Made by a program: the position numbers and the translations under genes. Of a stretch of DNA of 64,000 nucleotides, positions 1 through 8,159 are shown piece after piece. Location of the stretch: contig NZ_JPGL01000007.1 of the NCBI RefSeq assembly GCF_000732615.1, positions 186,001 to 250,000 of the forward strand. The letters run 5' to 3'. The first letter of the stretch is position 1. Every line of letters starts with the position of its first letter. A model generated the notes under the pieces. It saw only the letters and a list, made by a program, of their open reading frames with translations. It did no database searches and was not told the origin of the DNA. Source of the stretch: Burkholderia paludis (GTDB lineage Bacteria > Pseudomonadota > Gammaproteobacteria > Burkholderiales > Burkholderiaceae).

Positions 1-167
1 ACCGCGCGCTGAACCGCGCCGGGCGGGCGTTGCGAACGCGATTGGTTGGCTGTCCTAGGGAAGTCATCTAGTTCATTTCGACGATTCCCTGCTACCGCGA
101 TCTCCCTACCCTGCCTCTCATGACAACACACGGTCGACCGCCGTCGATCCCCCAAAGAGGAGACACC

Positions 168-629
168 ATGCATCAACGGATTTCGCGCCGTACCGACAGG
201 CGGGCGACCGCCACGCTGTCGACGCTGGCCGCCGCGCTGCTGACGTGCACCGCCGTTTCCGACGCACACGCGGGCAGCACGATCGCGCTCGGCGCCGGCG
301 CGGGCAACACGCCGATGGAAGTGTTCGTCGCGGTGTGCGACCGGATGCGGATCGACGCGGGCGTCGACGTGTTCGCGATCTCGGACGTCGCCGAGGATCT
401 CGTGGCGCCGATCATGGACGCCCCGATCCGCCTCGACCGCGACGCGCTGACGCTCGGCTATGCGGGCGTCTATTCGTCGTTCCTGCTGTTCGCGAAGCGC
501 GCGGAAGCGAAGTACGGGATACCGGCGCGCGACATCCTCGTCGAACTGGGCCGACAGCGGCTCGTCGGCGGGCAGGAGGACATGATCGAGGACGCGGCGC
601 TGACGATGGCGCGGGCGGTCGCGGCGTAA
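168..629 (+). CDS. Exported hypothetical protein
   Basis: A 153-residue protein of unknown function. The start is the ATG at 168, chosen because a strong AAAGAGGAG ribosome site lies six bases upstream; the longer frame starting at 120 has none. The N-terminus has arginines followed by a hydrophobic run ending in AHA (about residues 1-35), a Sec-type signal peptide, so the mature part is probably periplasmic. The mature region contains an ALGAGAGN segment and ends in an acidic, helical stretch rich in Glu, Asp and Ala. No catalytic motif or known domain is recognisable to me. It is followed by a strong terminator at 703-738, so it appears to be monocistronic. The protein is confidently coding from its codon bias, but I do not assign a role. 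Confidence 0.8.
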   Translation: MHQRISRRTDRRATATLSTLAAALLTCTAVSDAHAGSTIALGAGAGNTPMEVFVAVCDRMRIDAGVDVFAISDVAEDLVAPIMDAPIRLDRDALTLGYAGVYSSFLLFAKRAEAKYGIPARDILVELGRQRLVGGQEDMIEDAALTMARAVAA

Positions 630-702
630 CCGGTTGGCCCTCGCCCGCGCCCCGGCCGTTGACTTTCGCCGGACGGCCCGATACGATCGATGCACTTTCA
701 AG

Positions 703-738
703 ACGCCCTCCCGGTCCGCCGGGAGGGCGTTTCGTTTT
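703..738 (+). terminator. Rho-independent terminator
   Basis: A perfect 12-bp stem (ACGCCCTCCCGG / CCGGGAGGGCGT) closes a 4-base TCCG loop and is followed by TTCGTTTT. It lies 73 bases after the stop of the exported protein and 31 bases before the hydrolase start, so it should end the upstream transcript; it could also act as a leader structure for the hydrolase. Confidence 0.8.
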
Positions 739-768
739 GGTTCTCCCAACCAGAAGGAAACCCTTGAA

Positions 769-1575
769 ATGAATCGTATCGACACCCTCGCCCCCCGCCC
801 GGCAAACGGCCACGACGGCCTCGGCTACCTGCAGTACGGCACGGGCCCCGCCTGCGTGATGGTCCTGCACGACTGGCTCGGCGACCGGACGAACTACGCG
901 GCGCTGCTGCCGTATCTCGACGACGCGGCGTTTACCTATGTCTTCGTCGATCTGCGCGGTTACGGCGAATCCGCCCACCTGACCGGTGCGTATACCGTCG
1001 ACGAAATCTCGGCCGACTGCCTGGCGCTCGCGAATCGGCTGGGCTGGCAGCGCTTTCACGTGATCGGCCATTCGATGACCGGCATGGCGACGCAGCGACT
1101 CGCCGCCGACGCGCCCGAGCGCATCCTGAGCGCGATCGCCGTATGCCCGGTGTCGGCGGTCGGCAACCGCCTGAACGACGACGCGCGCGCATTCTTCGCG
1201 AGCACGACCGTCGACGACGATGCATTGCGACGGCTCGCGCGCTACGTGACGGGGGGATTGTCGGCGCGCTGGGCCGACGTGAAGCTGCGGCAGAACCGCG
1301 AGCGCACGGCGCCGGGCTGCCGGCTCGCGTATCTCGACATGCTGACGGGAACGGATTTCGTCGACGACGTGCGCGGGCTCGACACGCGCTTCCTGGTGAT
1401 CGTCGGCGACAAGGACCCGGGGCTCGACGCCGCGACGATGCAGGCGACGTTCCTCGCGTGGCATCCGCATGCGCGGCTGGCGACGATCCCGAATTGCGGG
1501 CATTACCCGATGCAGGAATGTCCGCCGTATTTCGCGACGATCGTCGAGGATTTCCTGCGGGACGCGGCGGCCTGA
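769..1575 (+). CDS. Alpha/beta-fold hydrolase
   Basis: A 268-residue hydrolase of the alpha/beta fold, close to the usual family length (260-290). Visible elements are the oxyanion region around HDWLGD (34-39), the strand-loop DLRGYGES (61-68), the nucleophile elbow GHSMTG with Ser102, a candidate acid in VGDKDPG (Asp215 or Asp217) and the C-terminal His246 in NCGHYP. There is no signal peptide, so it is cytoplasmic. The start at 769 is supported by AAGGAAA just upstream; the longer open frame from 634 includes the terminator hairpin and is not credible. The layout resembles enol-lactonase or haloperoxidase-like members, but the substrate cannot be deduced. The gene is convergent with infA, and no operon partner is visible. 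Confidence 0.9.
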   Translation: MNRIDTLAPRPANGHDGLGYLQYGTGPACVMVLHDWLGDRTNYAALLPYLDDAAFTYVFVDLRGYGESAHLTGAYTVDEISADCLALANRLGWQRFHVIGHSMTGMATQRLAADAPERILSAIAVCPVSAVGNRLNDDARAFFASTTVDDDALRRLARYVTGGLSARWADVKLRQNRERTAPGCRLAYLDMLTGTDFVDDVRGLDTRFLVIVGDKDPGLDAATMQATFLAWHPHARLATIPNCGHYPMQECPPYFATIVEDFLRDAAA

Positions 1576-1736
1576 GCGTAGTGCACGCGCGGCGGCCGGT
1601 GAAGGCGATGCGGCCGCCGCGGCGCGATGCCGCCGGCCGCCGGCGAACGGCGCGAACCGCGCCGCCCGTCGGGGTTGCCCGGCTCATGGCCGGACAGATT
1701 GCGATCGGGGCGCGTCGCGCGCCCGATCCCGGCCGC

Positions 1737-2000
1737 TTAGCGGCGCGGCTGCCCGGTTCGCGGCGGACGCGGCGAATTCGCGTCCTTGTGCCGGAAGTTG
1801 ATGCGGCCCTTGGTGAGGTCGTACACCGACAGTTCCAGTGTCACGCGGTCGCCCGCGAGAATGCGGATGTGGTTCTTGCGCATGCGGCCCGACGCGTAGG
1901 CGCCCACCACGACGCCGTTTTCCAGCGTGACACGGTATTTGCTGTCCGGCAGCACTTCGTCGACGATTCCGTCCAGTTCCAGCAGTTCTTCTTTTGCCAA
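1737..2000 (-). CDS. infA: Translation initiation factor IF-1, second copy
   Basis: An 87-residue S1/OB-fold protein matching IF-1, which occupies the ribosomal A site with IF-2 and IF-3 during initiation. The frame reads [13 protein letters not shown] at the start, then [11 protein letters not shown] and [18 protein letters not shown], all conserved IF-1 positions. Initiation is at TTG (1998-2000) with a GGAGGA site seven bases upstream; no in-frame ATG fits. IF-1 is usually 72 residues; this one carries a Ser/Pro/Arg-rich tail of about 15 residues ([12 protein letters not shown]). Betaproteobacteria commonly have one infA in the ribosomal protein cluster and an additional copy like this, so it is likely the accessory paralogue. 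A cold-shock gene lies upstream on the same strand, which suggests, without proving, use under cold or stress conditions. Confidence 0.93.
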   Translation of the reverse strand: MAKEELLELDGIVDEVLPDSKYRVTLENGVVVGAYASGRMRKNHIRILAGDRVTLELSVYDLTKGRINFRHKDANSPRPPRTGQPRR

Positions 2001-2334
2001 ACCAATTCCTCCAGACAAGGTGATTGACCGCGGCCGCGGCGATCTGCCCGGTGCGCTGTCCCGCAACGGGACAGCGGCCGGCAGGCTGCCGGGGATCGGT
2101 TCGTTCAGACGGGCCAGGGGCCTGTCTTGCGATCGGAGCCCGGCGCGTTGCGGCGTTCGGGCGGTCGGTGGCGGCGGCGCGATGAGCGCCGCGCAGGTCG
2201 GGACCGCGCCGGCCAAGGCATGGCGGCGGTCTGCTCGGGTTGATGCGTTGAAGCGGTGATGCGCTGGCGAAGCGACGGGCGCTTCGCGAGGGCGTTGCGT
2301 CGCACGCCGTTCGGGCATGCGATGAGGGAGGCGT

Positions 2335-2375
2335 CACGACCGATGCATCGCGAATGCCGCGATGCATCGGTCGTG
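2335..2375. repeat. 18-bp perfect inverted repeat between csp and infA
   Basis: The arms CACGACCGATGCATCGCG (2335-2352) and its exact complement (2358-2375) are separated by five bases, AATGC. Each arm contains CGATGCATCG, itself a palindrome. No T-run follows on either strand. The element lies in the 465-base gap 2001-2465 between the cold-shock gene and infA, which otherwise shows no gene. It could be a transcript hairpin ending or stabilising the csp mRNA, or a protein-binding site. Confidence 0.8.
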
Positions 2376-2465
2376 CGCATCGGATCGCGCGGACTGCCGG
2401 TCAAACGGCGTCCCGCGCGAGAATCCGGCCGGCGACGGCCGCGTGGCGGCCGCTGCCGATGCGGC

Positions 2466-2669
2466 TTACTGCGGCGTGATGTTCGACGCTTGCAGACCCT
2501 TCGGGCCGCGCTTCACTTCGAAGCTGACCTTCTGGCCTTCGGCCAGGGTCTTGAAACCCGTGCCGCGAATTTCCGAGAAATGGGCGAACAGATCGTCGCC
2601 GCCGTTGTCCGGGGAAATGAAACCAAAGCCCTTGGTTTCGTTGAACCACTTGACGGTACCGGTATCCAC
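2466..2669 (-). CDS. Cold-shock protein, CspA family
   Basis: A 67-residue single cold-shock domain, the standard CspA length. RNP1 (KGFGFIS) and RNP2 (DLFAHFS) motifs are present, along with the initial TGTVKWFN strand and the closing GPKGLQASN. Family members bind single-stranded RNA or DNA and melt secondary structure during cold acclimation or growth. Translation starts at GTG (2667-2669), with AAGGAAG eight bases upstream. The sequence ahead of it (2670 to about 2850) is unusually A-rich and gene-free, which fits the long structured 5' leader typical of csp mRNAs. The following gene on this strand is infA, 465 bases downstream beyond a large hairpin. Confidence 0.95.
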   Translation of the reverse strand: MDTGTVKWFNETKGFGFISPDNGGDDLFAHFSEIRGTGFKTLAEGQKVSFEVKRGPKGLQASNITPQ

Positions 2670-3403
2670 AAATACTTCCTTAATGCAATTTACAAAAGAT
2701 TGAACATGCGCCCGTGACGGGCACAGAAAGATCAAAAGAGGGAGAGACCAACGACTGCCGCATGGTATGCGGCGAATGATGAGCAATCGAACTTCTTGAC
2801 GACTTCGGTCTCGGACACTACGCCGAAATCGCCACCTCGTCAAGTCCTTTCGGTGCAGTGCATCCGCGCGGCTGCCGTGCGCGCCTTGTGCGACGGGCGT
2901 TGCCGGCCGACAGCGCCCGTTTCGATGCGCCCCTGATTTTTGGCCGGCACACCCGCCCTCAGCGCGGCTCGAACACGTGATGCAGCGCGGGCGGCCGCAT
3001 CGCCGGTCTGGCTCGCGACGGCGGCCGTCAGCGAGCCGCCCGGCAACAGCGGTTCGAGCGTCGCCATCTTTGCCAGCGACGCGTCGGGGCGCGGCGTCTC
3101 GTCGTGCAGCACGCCTTCGAACTTGCGCCGGACGCGCTCGATTACGTCACGAACGGCCGGCACGAAGACCTCGATTCCGGGCAAATTTCCGATATCGCGA
3201 GGCTGAAGGCGTTCGTCAGGCAACACGGCAAGGACCATATCTGGGAATTCTCGACGTTCTAGACCTGGCCACGGAAGCAGTCGCGACAACGTGCATTCGA
3301 GGGCGGCGAGCGCACCGTCGGGAAACCGCTCCCGTGATTGCGGACGTTCGGACGGCATGAAGTTTCCTTGGCCGTCAGTTCATGTCTCACACACAAAGAT
3401 TCG
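2670..3403. other. Intergenic/decayed stretch; no confident gene
   Basis: The first 180 bases look like the csp leader and promoter. Beyond that a minus-strand frame (2840-3358) and a plus-strand frame (2981-3262, ending VRQHGKDHIWEFSTF) overlap. The plus frame has the better G/C third-position bias in its last 55 codons but lacks a start codon and ribosome site, so it looks like the 3' remnant of a lost gene rather than a working one. Neither is recognised. Confidence 0.4.
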
Positions 3404-3512
3404 GGTAGGCTCGGCTTGCGTCCGCCGCGGCCTGCCTGAACGAAGAAGGCCCGCACACCGCAATGGGTTCGCGAGCCTTTCCTGATTTCGTTGATGACGT
3501 TCGTGTTAGCAA
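3404..3512 (-). pseudogene. Relic of a VapC/FitB-type PIN toxin (5' end)
   Basis: Read on the minus strand this stretch gives ANTNVINEIRKGSRTHCGVR, closely matching DTNVISEIRKGKRTNRGVR at the N-terminus of the intact toxin at 8160-8576. The DNA is also alignable: the plus-strand block CCTGATTTCG, TGATGACGTTCGT and GAAGAAGGCCCGCAC occur in the same order in both. Relative to the intact gene the relic has a four-base insertion (CCTGAACGAAGAAGG against CCTGAAGAAGG) that shifts the frame, and only about 33 codons survive; the PIN-domain C-terminus and the antitoxin are missing. The first catalytic Asp is also lost (Ala or Asn in its place). It is a non-functional fossil of a second toxin-antitoxin locus. 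Confidence 0.75.
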
Positions 3513-3722
3513 ACAGGCATGGCGATCCGACGTATTTCTTTCCATTTCAATTAGCCCGGTGCGTATTTTGGCAAAAAAACGCATGCCGGAGCGTGCATCT
3601 TGCCGCCATAAAAACCAGGCACTTGCCTGTGCGCCATGAACAGTCTCTTGCCGAAGCCTGTCTTTTCCAATCGAGGCCAAAGAAAGGCAGCCAAGTACAT
3701 GGCACCGACGGTACTTCCCGCT

Positions 3723-3899
3723 CTATTGCTCGACGATTACCAGCACAAAGTCAGTCGTACTTATCGTACTGACGACCTTGTAACCGGCGTTAAAAGCATC
3801 AGGCAACGACTGCTGAGGGACGCCAACCGGGCTCATCGGCCAGCTTTGAACCTGTCCATCCGCTTGCTTCGCTACAACGTACGCGACTTGCGCCATCAT
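3723..3899 (-). CDS. Small hypothetical protein
   Basis: A 58-residue protein beginning MMAQVAYVVAKQADG and ending STISTTDFVLVIVEQ. The start was taken at the first of two tandem ATGs because GGGAG lies four bases upstream; the frame is open further upstream (to 4076) but without a ribosome site. The alternation of hydrophobic strands with one central helix-like segment (SLPDAFNAGYKV) recalls small alpha/beta proteins such as DUF4177, but the similarity is too weak to name. It lies in a lower-GC stretch and has no obvious operon partner. The codon choice is less GC-rich than in neighbouring core genes, which is consistent with acquired DNA. Confidence 0.5.
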   Translation of the reverse strand: MMAQVAYVVAKQADGQVQSWPMSPVGVPQQSLPDAFNAGYKVVSTISTTDFVLVIVEQ

Positions 3900-4532
3900 T
3901 TTCTCCCGACTGAAGAAGTGAAGCTTCGGAACTTCGCTGCGACCATACAACAAAGCCACTTTGCTGCCCATACGCCCAATCCCTGCCGCGAAGCGGCAAG
4001 CACACTCGAACCCCACCTTCATTCCACCATGTGCAAAGCTCATTTTGGCGCAATGCTGTGTCACCCGCTTCGGCACATCAGCATCTCGCGCTTCCTGGAC
4101 TTTCGACGTCGCTTGCCAGCCGTCAGCCGGGTTTGAAGGCCGATGCCACTGTACGCCAGATCAGTTGACCGACAGACAACCCGCAAAGCGATGTGGACTT
4201 GGTCGTTCGTCAATGCTGTCCGCCCTGACGACTTGCGAATCCATAACCGGCGCCATTTCCTTGATGAACCGTGCATGTCCGCGGAAACGCGGGATCGCAA
4301 ACAGCGGCCTTCCACACTGAAGCACTGTGCCCAGAGCAATCACATGCCGCCCGGGTCATTCACTGACAGTCGGGCAGCGCCCTCCCGTCACGGTTGGCAG
4401 CGGCCAAGCCTGATCCGTCGTGCTTGTCTCCCGACGACGGCCGCTCCACGCGCCGACCTCTCTGCGTTACCCTTGCCGGCCGGCATTTACGCTTGACGCC
4501 ATTCACACAATCTGAACAAAACGGTAATCGAC
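3900..4532. other. Gene-poor, lower-GC stretch
   Basis: About 630 bases in which several short overlapping frames exist on both strands (for example minus 4161-4343 and plus 4143-4496), none with a ribosome site, a recognisable domain or a consistent codon bias. The last 60 bases, containing TTGACG and a TACGCTTGACGCC segment, probably hold the promoter of the gene at 4533. Confidence 0.4.
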
Positions 4533-5234
4533 ATGAACGGCAACGGAATTCACAAGTGCGTGCTGCTTGTACTTGCACTGACGATCGGGCGCGCGGATGC
4601 AGCACCTGATGCGGAGGCGAACATTCAAGGCGAGGAGATCCACAACCCCTTCCCCGAATCCACGCCAATCCATGCGAGCTACGCGAAATACGTCATGCGA
4701 GTGACCTCCGATCCGGACTTTCAGGCATTCGCAGCCCGGACGACGCGCGAGAATGCAACAAGCCGCGGCACCCGCCTGGCATTGAATGGCATGACGCGGC
4801 TCGACGATGCAACGCTCGAGACCAGGATGCGAATCGTGTCCAGGATATTCGACGAGGCGAGCGAATCCGAGTGCGTGGCGCTCCTGCAGGGCCCCTCGTC
4901 AACGCCTGGGCCGAGCGCAATGGACCAAGCCCTAGTCAAGCTAAACGAGGCCGACGCCGATTTCTGGTTTTCATCCGGGGCCGACGCCGTACTGGCCGCA
5001 TTGCGACAGGATCCTATTCCGACACTCAAGCAGGAGGATGTCAACGAAGCCATGTCCAGAATAAAAGCCACACTATCTCCGCAGGAAGCGCAGAAATTCA
5101 TTTCGGTGCTGCAAAACCCGGGAACGGTCTCTCCCCACGACGCATGCTGGGCGACCAGGATTCTCTATCGAGAAGGAGCCGCGTTAGCCGAGCCTTACCG
5201 CGCGGCGATTGCCAGGGCAACCGTCTCGCAATGA
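4533..5234 (+). CDS. Exported hypothetical protein
   Basis: A 233-residue protein with a clear Sec signal peptide (residues 1-23, ending GRADA), so probably periplasmic or secreted. The mature part is almost entirely helical and rich in Ala, Glu and Arg, with repeated helix breaks at Asp/Pro, and has two cysteines (ECVALLQG and DACWATRI) that could form a disulfide. There is no catalytic motif or family that I recognise. The start ATG at 4533 has only a weak upstream purine stretch. It stands alone in the 3.4-7.4 kb accessory-looking region, which favours a niche-specific function, but nothing in the sequence says which. Confidence 0.75.
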   Translation: MNGNGIHKCVLLVLALTIGRADAAPDAEANIQGEEIHNPFPESTPIHASYAKYVMRVTSDPDFQAFAARTTRENATSRGTRLALNGMTRLDDATLETRMRIVSRIFDEASESECVALLQGPSSTPGPSAMDQALVKLNEADADFWFSSGADAVLAALRQDPIPTLKQEDVNEAMSRIKATLSPQEAQKFISVLQNPGTVSPHDACWATRILYREGAALAEPYRAAIARATVSQ

Positions 5235-6001
5235 AGTCCGCTTGGCGTTTCCATCGGCCAGAGGGCAGGAATTTCCGGGCATGACATTGGCAATCCCGGT
5301 GAAACTGATGACGTCACGTCGCGGTCGGTAGAGGTGGACTCGTATCTAGGGGTTGCCGTCCCGGATTGCGAACGTCCCTTGAGGTTCTGCAAGCAACATC
5401 CCTGGAAATCCACGAAGAATCATGTCTATGCCGGAATCGATGCATGGCTGCACGTGCTTGCTCGCGCCGACTGGCCCAGCGATCGACCTGTCCGGATCAG
5501 CCCGTTCCCGGCCCCCCCTTTCTCCACGGCAGGCAAAGAAACCGGGCTCGATGACGGGCGACATCTGTGGCCCGTGTGGTACTGGATCATCAGCGAATGC
5601 CGCCCTCGAGCAGGCGCAAGCAGTGCTTCCGTTCCTTGCATCGACCGGGTACACGCCGACACGGAAGCGCTGGACAACGTCTTCAGGTGTGTCCCGTTCC
5701 TGTCTGCAAAGGGCGGCGCGACGCACATAATCGAACGTGAAAGAAACACTGGAATCGAGGTAGCAGTTCTGGCGTACCTGGTCAGGCTGTCACGAATCCG
5801 CTGACGGCCACCCGGCCGGTGAATATCCGTACCGGGAAATCCTGCGGGAAGCACCGAGCCCAGCGGGATTGGCGCGATAATTCTCGAGCAAAAATTGCGC
5901 ATCCCGATCGCACTACGGCAGCGCATTGGCAATCAACAATAAATCAAGACTGAATGCGGCAAGCTCAAGCAGACGCTTGCCGCACAATGGACATCAGTCG
6001 A
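5235..6001. other. No confident gene; possible decayed ORFs
   Basis: Several frames overlap here (plus 5334-5804, minus 5346-5726 and 5426-5932). None has a ribosome site, a recognised motif or clear third-position bias, and they contradict one another. Segments such as plus-strand GRHLWPVWYWIISE look protein-like, so a frameshifted gene is possible. Confidence 0.35.
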
Positions 6002-6475
6002 TTACGCCTTGCGGGTCACCACCTCTTCCTTCAACTCCATCGGCACGATCGTGCTGTAATACGGCCAGATGTAAGGGCCGCCGGCCCCTTGATTCAAGTC
6101 CTGCTGAATCGCGGTATAACCTTCGATTGCGGGCGGCGAGGAGCTGCTAACCACAAGCAGCGTGATGGCGGTGATGGGCTTTTTGTTCGGCTCTCCGTTC
6201 TTCCAGACCATGTAGATGTATTTCCCGCCCGCACCCGCCTTCAGATCCTGCGGGTTCCAGTTCCAGCCCGACGGCGGATTGGATTGCGCGTGATCATAAG
6301 CAACGAAATTGAGTGACGTCACCGGGCTGCCATCACCGCATTGATAACCGATGTAGATATATTCACCACCCACACCGGTGTTTGTGTCAACGGTAACGAA
6401 ATCCCAGGGCGGTTGGTACTGCGGCCCGGGAGTGCTTCCTGCTTGCGTCGTAAGAGCATTAATCGGACTTGTCAT
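6002..6475 (-). CDS. MABP-like beta-prism protein
   Basis: A 157-residue protein with no signal peptide or membrane segment. It shows a threefold internal repeat: VDTNTGVGGEYIYIGYQ (about 29-45), QDLKAGAGGKYIYMVWK (76-92) and QDLNQGAGGPYIWPYYS (125-141). The DLNxGAGGKYIYLxY signature is characteristic of the MABP/beta-prism fold seen in ESCRT-I MVB12 proteins, the C-terminal domain of MACPF pore formers, and some bacterial toxins and Vps62-related proteins; such domains bind acidic lipid membranes. Here the prism domain makes up nearly the whole protein. The start ATG has AGAGGGG upstream and is preceded by a very AT-rich promoter region (6480-6640). No partner pore-forming gene is adjacent. 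A membrane-binding or competition role is inference. Confidence 0.7.
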   Translation of the reverse strand: MTSPINALTTQAGSTPGPQYQPPWDFVTVDTNTGVGGEYIYIGYQCGDGSPVTSLNFVAYDHAQSNPPSGWNWNPQDLKAGAGGKYIYMVWKNGEPNKKPITAITLLVVSSSSPPAIEGYTAIQQDLNQGAGGPYIWPYYSTIVPMELKEEVVTRKA

Positions 6476-6621
6476 TTCTCAACCCCTCTTTAGGTTTGGG
6501 AGGAAAATTCAGTATATTCAAAACACCCGAATGCGCAACCATAAATCCACAATTCCGCAAAAAATATATTTATTTCATTTTTCTGAATTATCCATTTATT
6601 TGGCATTTGATTTTAAATCGA

Positions 6622-6861
6622 TTAAATAAATTCACACAACGCCAATCCACCTTGCACATTCTTTGCACGCCTCATACGCCCGCATTGGATTGGAAATTTG
6701 TCGGCAAATGCACGGACCGTTGCAGCAATGAATGCAGCCGTTTCTGGAAATTGATTTTTATCAATAATCGCAATTTCAATCCCGAGAATGAATTGCCCCA
6801 CACACAACACGGCTTCGTACTTTTCAGCGACCGGACAGCGAGCCCCATTATTCAAAGACAT
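6622..6861 (-). CDS. Small hypothetical protein, coupled to upstream ORF
   Basis: A 79-residue reading frame starting MSLNNGARCP. Its ATG overlaps the stop of the preceding minus-strand frame in the arrangement TGATG, suggesting translational coupling. The middle is hydrophobic with an alternating Ile-rich run (GQFILGIEIAIID) followed by an amphipathic helix (ETAAFIAATVRAFADKF), which looks like a folded protein rather than noise. Codon use is less GC-rich than the chromosome average. It lies upstream of the MABP-like gene on the same strand, about 150 bases away, so it may be transcribed with it. No function recognised. Confidence 0.45.
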   Translation of the reverse strand: MSLNNGARCPVAEKYEAVLCVGQFILGIEIAIIDKNQFPETAAFIAATVRAFADKFPIQCGRMRRAKNVQGGLALCEFI

Positions 6862-7172
6862 CAACAATCAAGCACCATAAACTCGACGCACTGATTCATG
6901 GAGCGATCAACGACATCCCGAACAGATTCGCATTTGTAAATACTGGAGCAGTCCGAACCGAGCGCAAACGGATCGCGCGCGAAGAAAGCGTCGCACGAAC
7001 CCGGAGCAACGTCGTTGGGCAGCGTATTGTCAATCAACACCTGCACGCGCCAGGACCGAAAAGACTCGCTCGACGCCGACACGATGGACGCATCACGAAG
7101 ACAAGTCTTCACGGCGCCGCCCGGATGCATTCGATCGGCGACTCCTTCACCGTGTGGGTGGCTTCTCCCCAA
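6861..7172 (-). CDS. Possible small ORF upstream of the 6622 gene
   Basis: A frame of up to 103 codons whose stop overlaps the start of the next gene. The C-terminal two thirds (from about SESFRSWRVQVLIDN) look protein-like, with several cysteines (SCDAFF, DCSSIYKCE, NQCVEF, LDC), while the N-terminus (GRSHPHGEG) looks random and the true start is unclear. No ribosome site stands out. It may be a fragment of an older gene. The 7173-7374 stretch upstream holds no supportable gene. Confidence 0.3.
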   Translation of the reverse strand: MGRSHPHGEGVADRMHPGGAVKTCLRDASIVSASSESFRSWRVQVLIDNTLPNDVAPGSCDAFFARDPFALGSDCSSIYKCESVRDVVDRSMNQCVEFMVLDC

Positions 7173-7374
7173 GCCATACCGGGCGTCTTAATCGGGGGGC
7201 GCGAAAGACACTAGACTTCGACACACCGGCTGAGCGATTTCATCAATTCGTTGCATCGACGGGTTGAATCCGCAGCCCATTTCGGACATAGCTCGTACTC
7301 GGCATGACGACGGAAAAAACACGCCACTTGCCTGTATCCGTGGTCACGCCCGTATCCGCGATACCGACGATTCC

Positions 7375-7563
7375 CCGGCACGCGCTCTCCCACCCCGACC
7401 GCTCAGAACCGGTACGAAACCCCGATCTGCAACACCGGGTACCACCGATAGCGCGACATCACCTGCCGCAGCGCATCCAGCCCGCTCTCCGCCAGGATCT
7501 GGCTCTTCGCCGGCCCCGCCGCGGCCGCCAGTGCCGGCGAGAGCGTGTACGTGCATTCCGGTA
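7375..7563. repeat. 189-bp direct repeat, copy 1
   Basis: Identical to 9033-9221 except for two single-base differences (CTCTCC against CTCTCG; GCCGGC against GCCGGT). Copy 2 is the natural 3' end of the outer membrane protein gene plus 28 bases beyond its stop, so copy 1 is a duplicated fragment of that gene, abutting a truncated dioxygenase gene. The two copies, 1,658 bases apart in the same orientation, bracket the dioxygenase fragment and the toxin-antitoxin pair. Confidence 0.95.
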
Positions 7564-7973
7564 AAATGCGCGACGCCCTGCGGCGACACGAAGCGGCGGA
7601 AGTCGCAGCGCGCGCCCCAGTACAGCTCGTGGCGGTTGCCGGACGGGTCGGTGCACCACGCCATCGCCTGCACGCGGCGCAGCGCGGCTTCGCCGGGCGT
7701 CGCGCGGACCGGCTCGATACCCGCACGTTGCAGCGCCGCCAGCGCGGCGTCGAACGCGGCGCCGTCGGGCAGCTCCCAGCCCGACGCGGCATAACGGTCG
7801 GCCGCGCCGGGGACGATCACGTAGCGGAAGTCGCGCTCGTCCATCTTCAGGTACAGCGCGCCGCCGGGCGCGTCGAGCGCCTGCATGCCCAGCACGTCTT
7901 CCGCGTAGCGGCGCCACGCATCGACGCGCGTCGCCTCGACGACGACGTAGCCCAGCGCACGGACATCGATCAT
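7563..7973 (-). pseudogene. Truncated BphC-type extradiol dioxygenase (VOC N-terminal domain)
   Basis: The first ~137 codons encode the N-terminal vicinal-oxygen-chelate half of an extradiol ring-cleavage dioxygenase (2,3-dihydroxybiphenyl dioxygenase type): VRALGYVVVEATRV, then EDVLGMQ, DERDFRYVIV, and the linker FRRFVSPQGVAHFTG, which in complete proteins leads into the catalytic C-terminal domain. The start ATG has GGAGGAGG upstream. At 7563 homology ends precisely at the edge of the 189-bp repeat, and the frame then runs through copied outer-membrane-protein DNA out of frame (to 7344). The catalytic domain with the iron ligands (about 150 residues) is missing, so it cannot cleave catechols. 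The truncation was evidently caused by the event that inserted the repeat. Confidence 0.85.
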
Positions 7974-8159
7974 GTCGGCCTCCTCCTGGTTCAGAATCCG
8001 TTGTTCGTGAAAGGATTCCGGCCGGTCGGGGGTGGCGTTACATCGTCTGTTGGGACGAGAAGCGGCGGGGAACGGGAGCGTTCGGACGCCCGGCGCAGCG
8101 GGTCAGACGCGCGGGGAAGGCGGCGAACGCGCGTCGGCTGCCGCGTCAGGCAACCCGGC

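Noticed and set aside
5334..5804. Hypothetical gene on the plus strand
   Set aside because: No ribosome site and conflicting equally long frames on the other strand; left as a possible decayed gene only.
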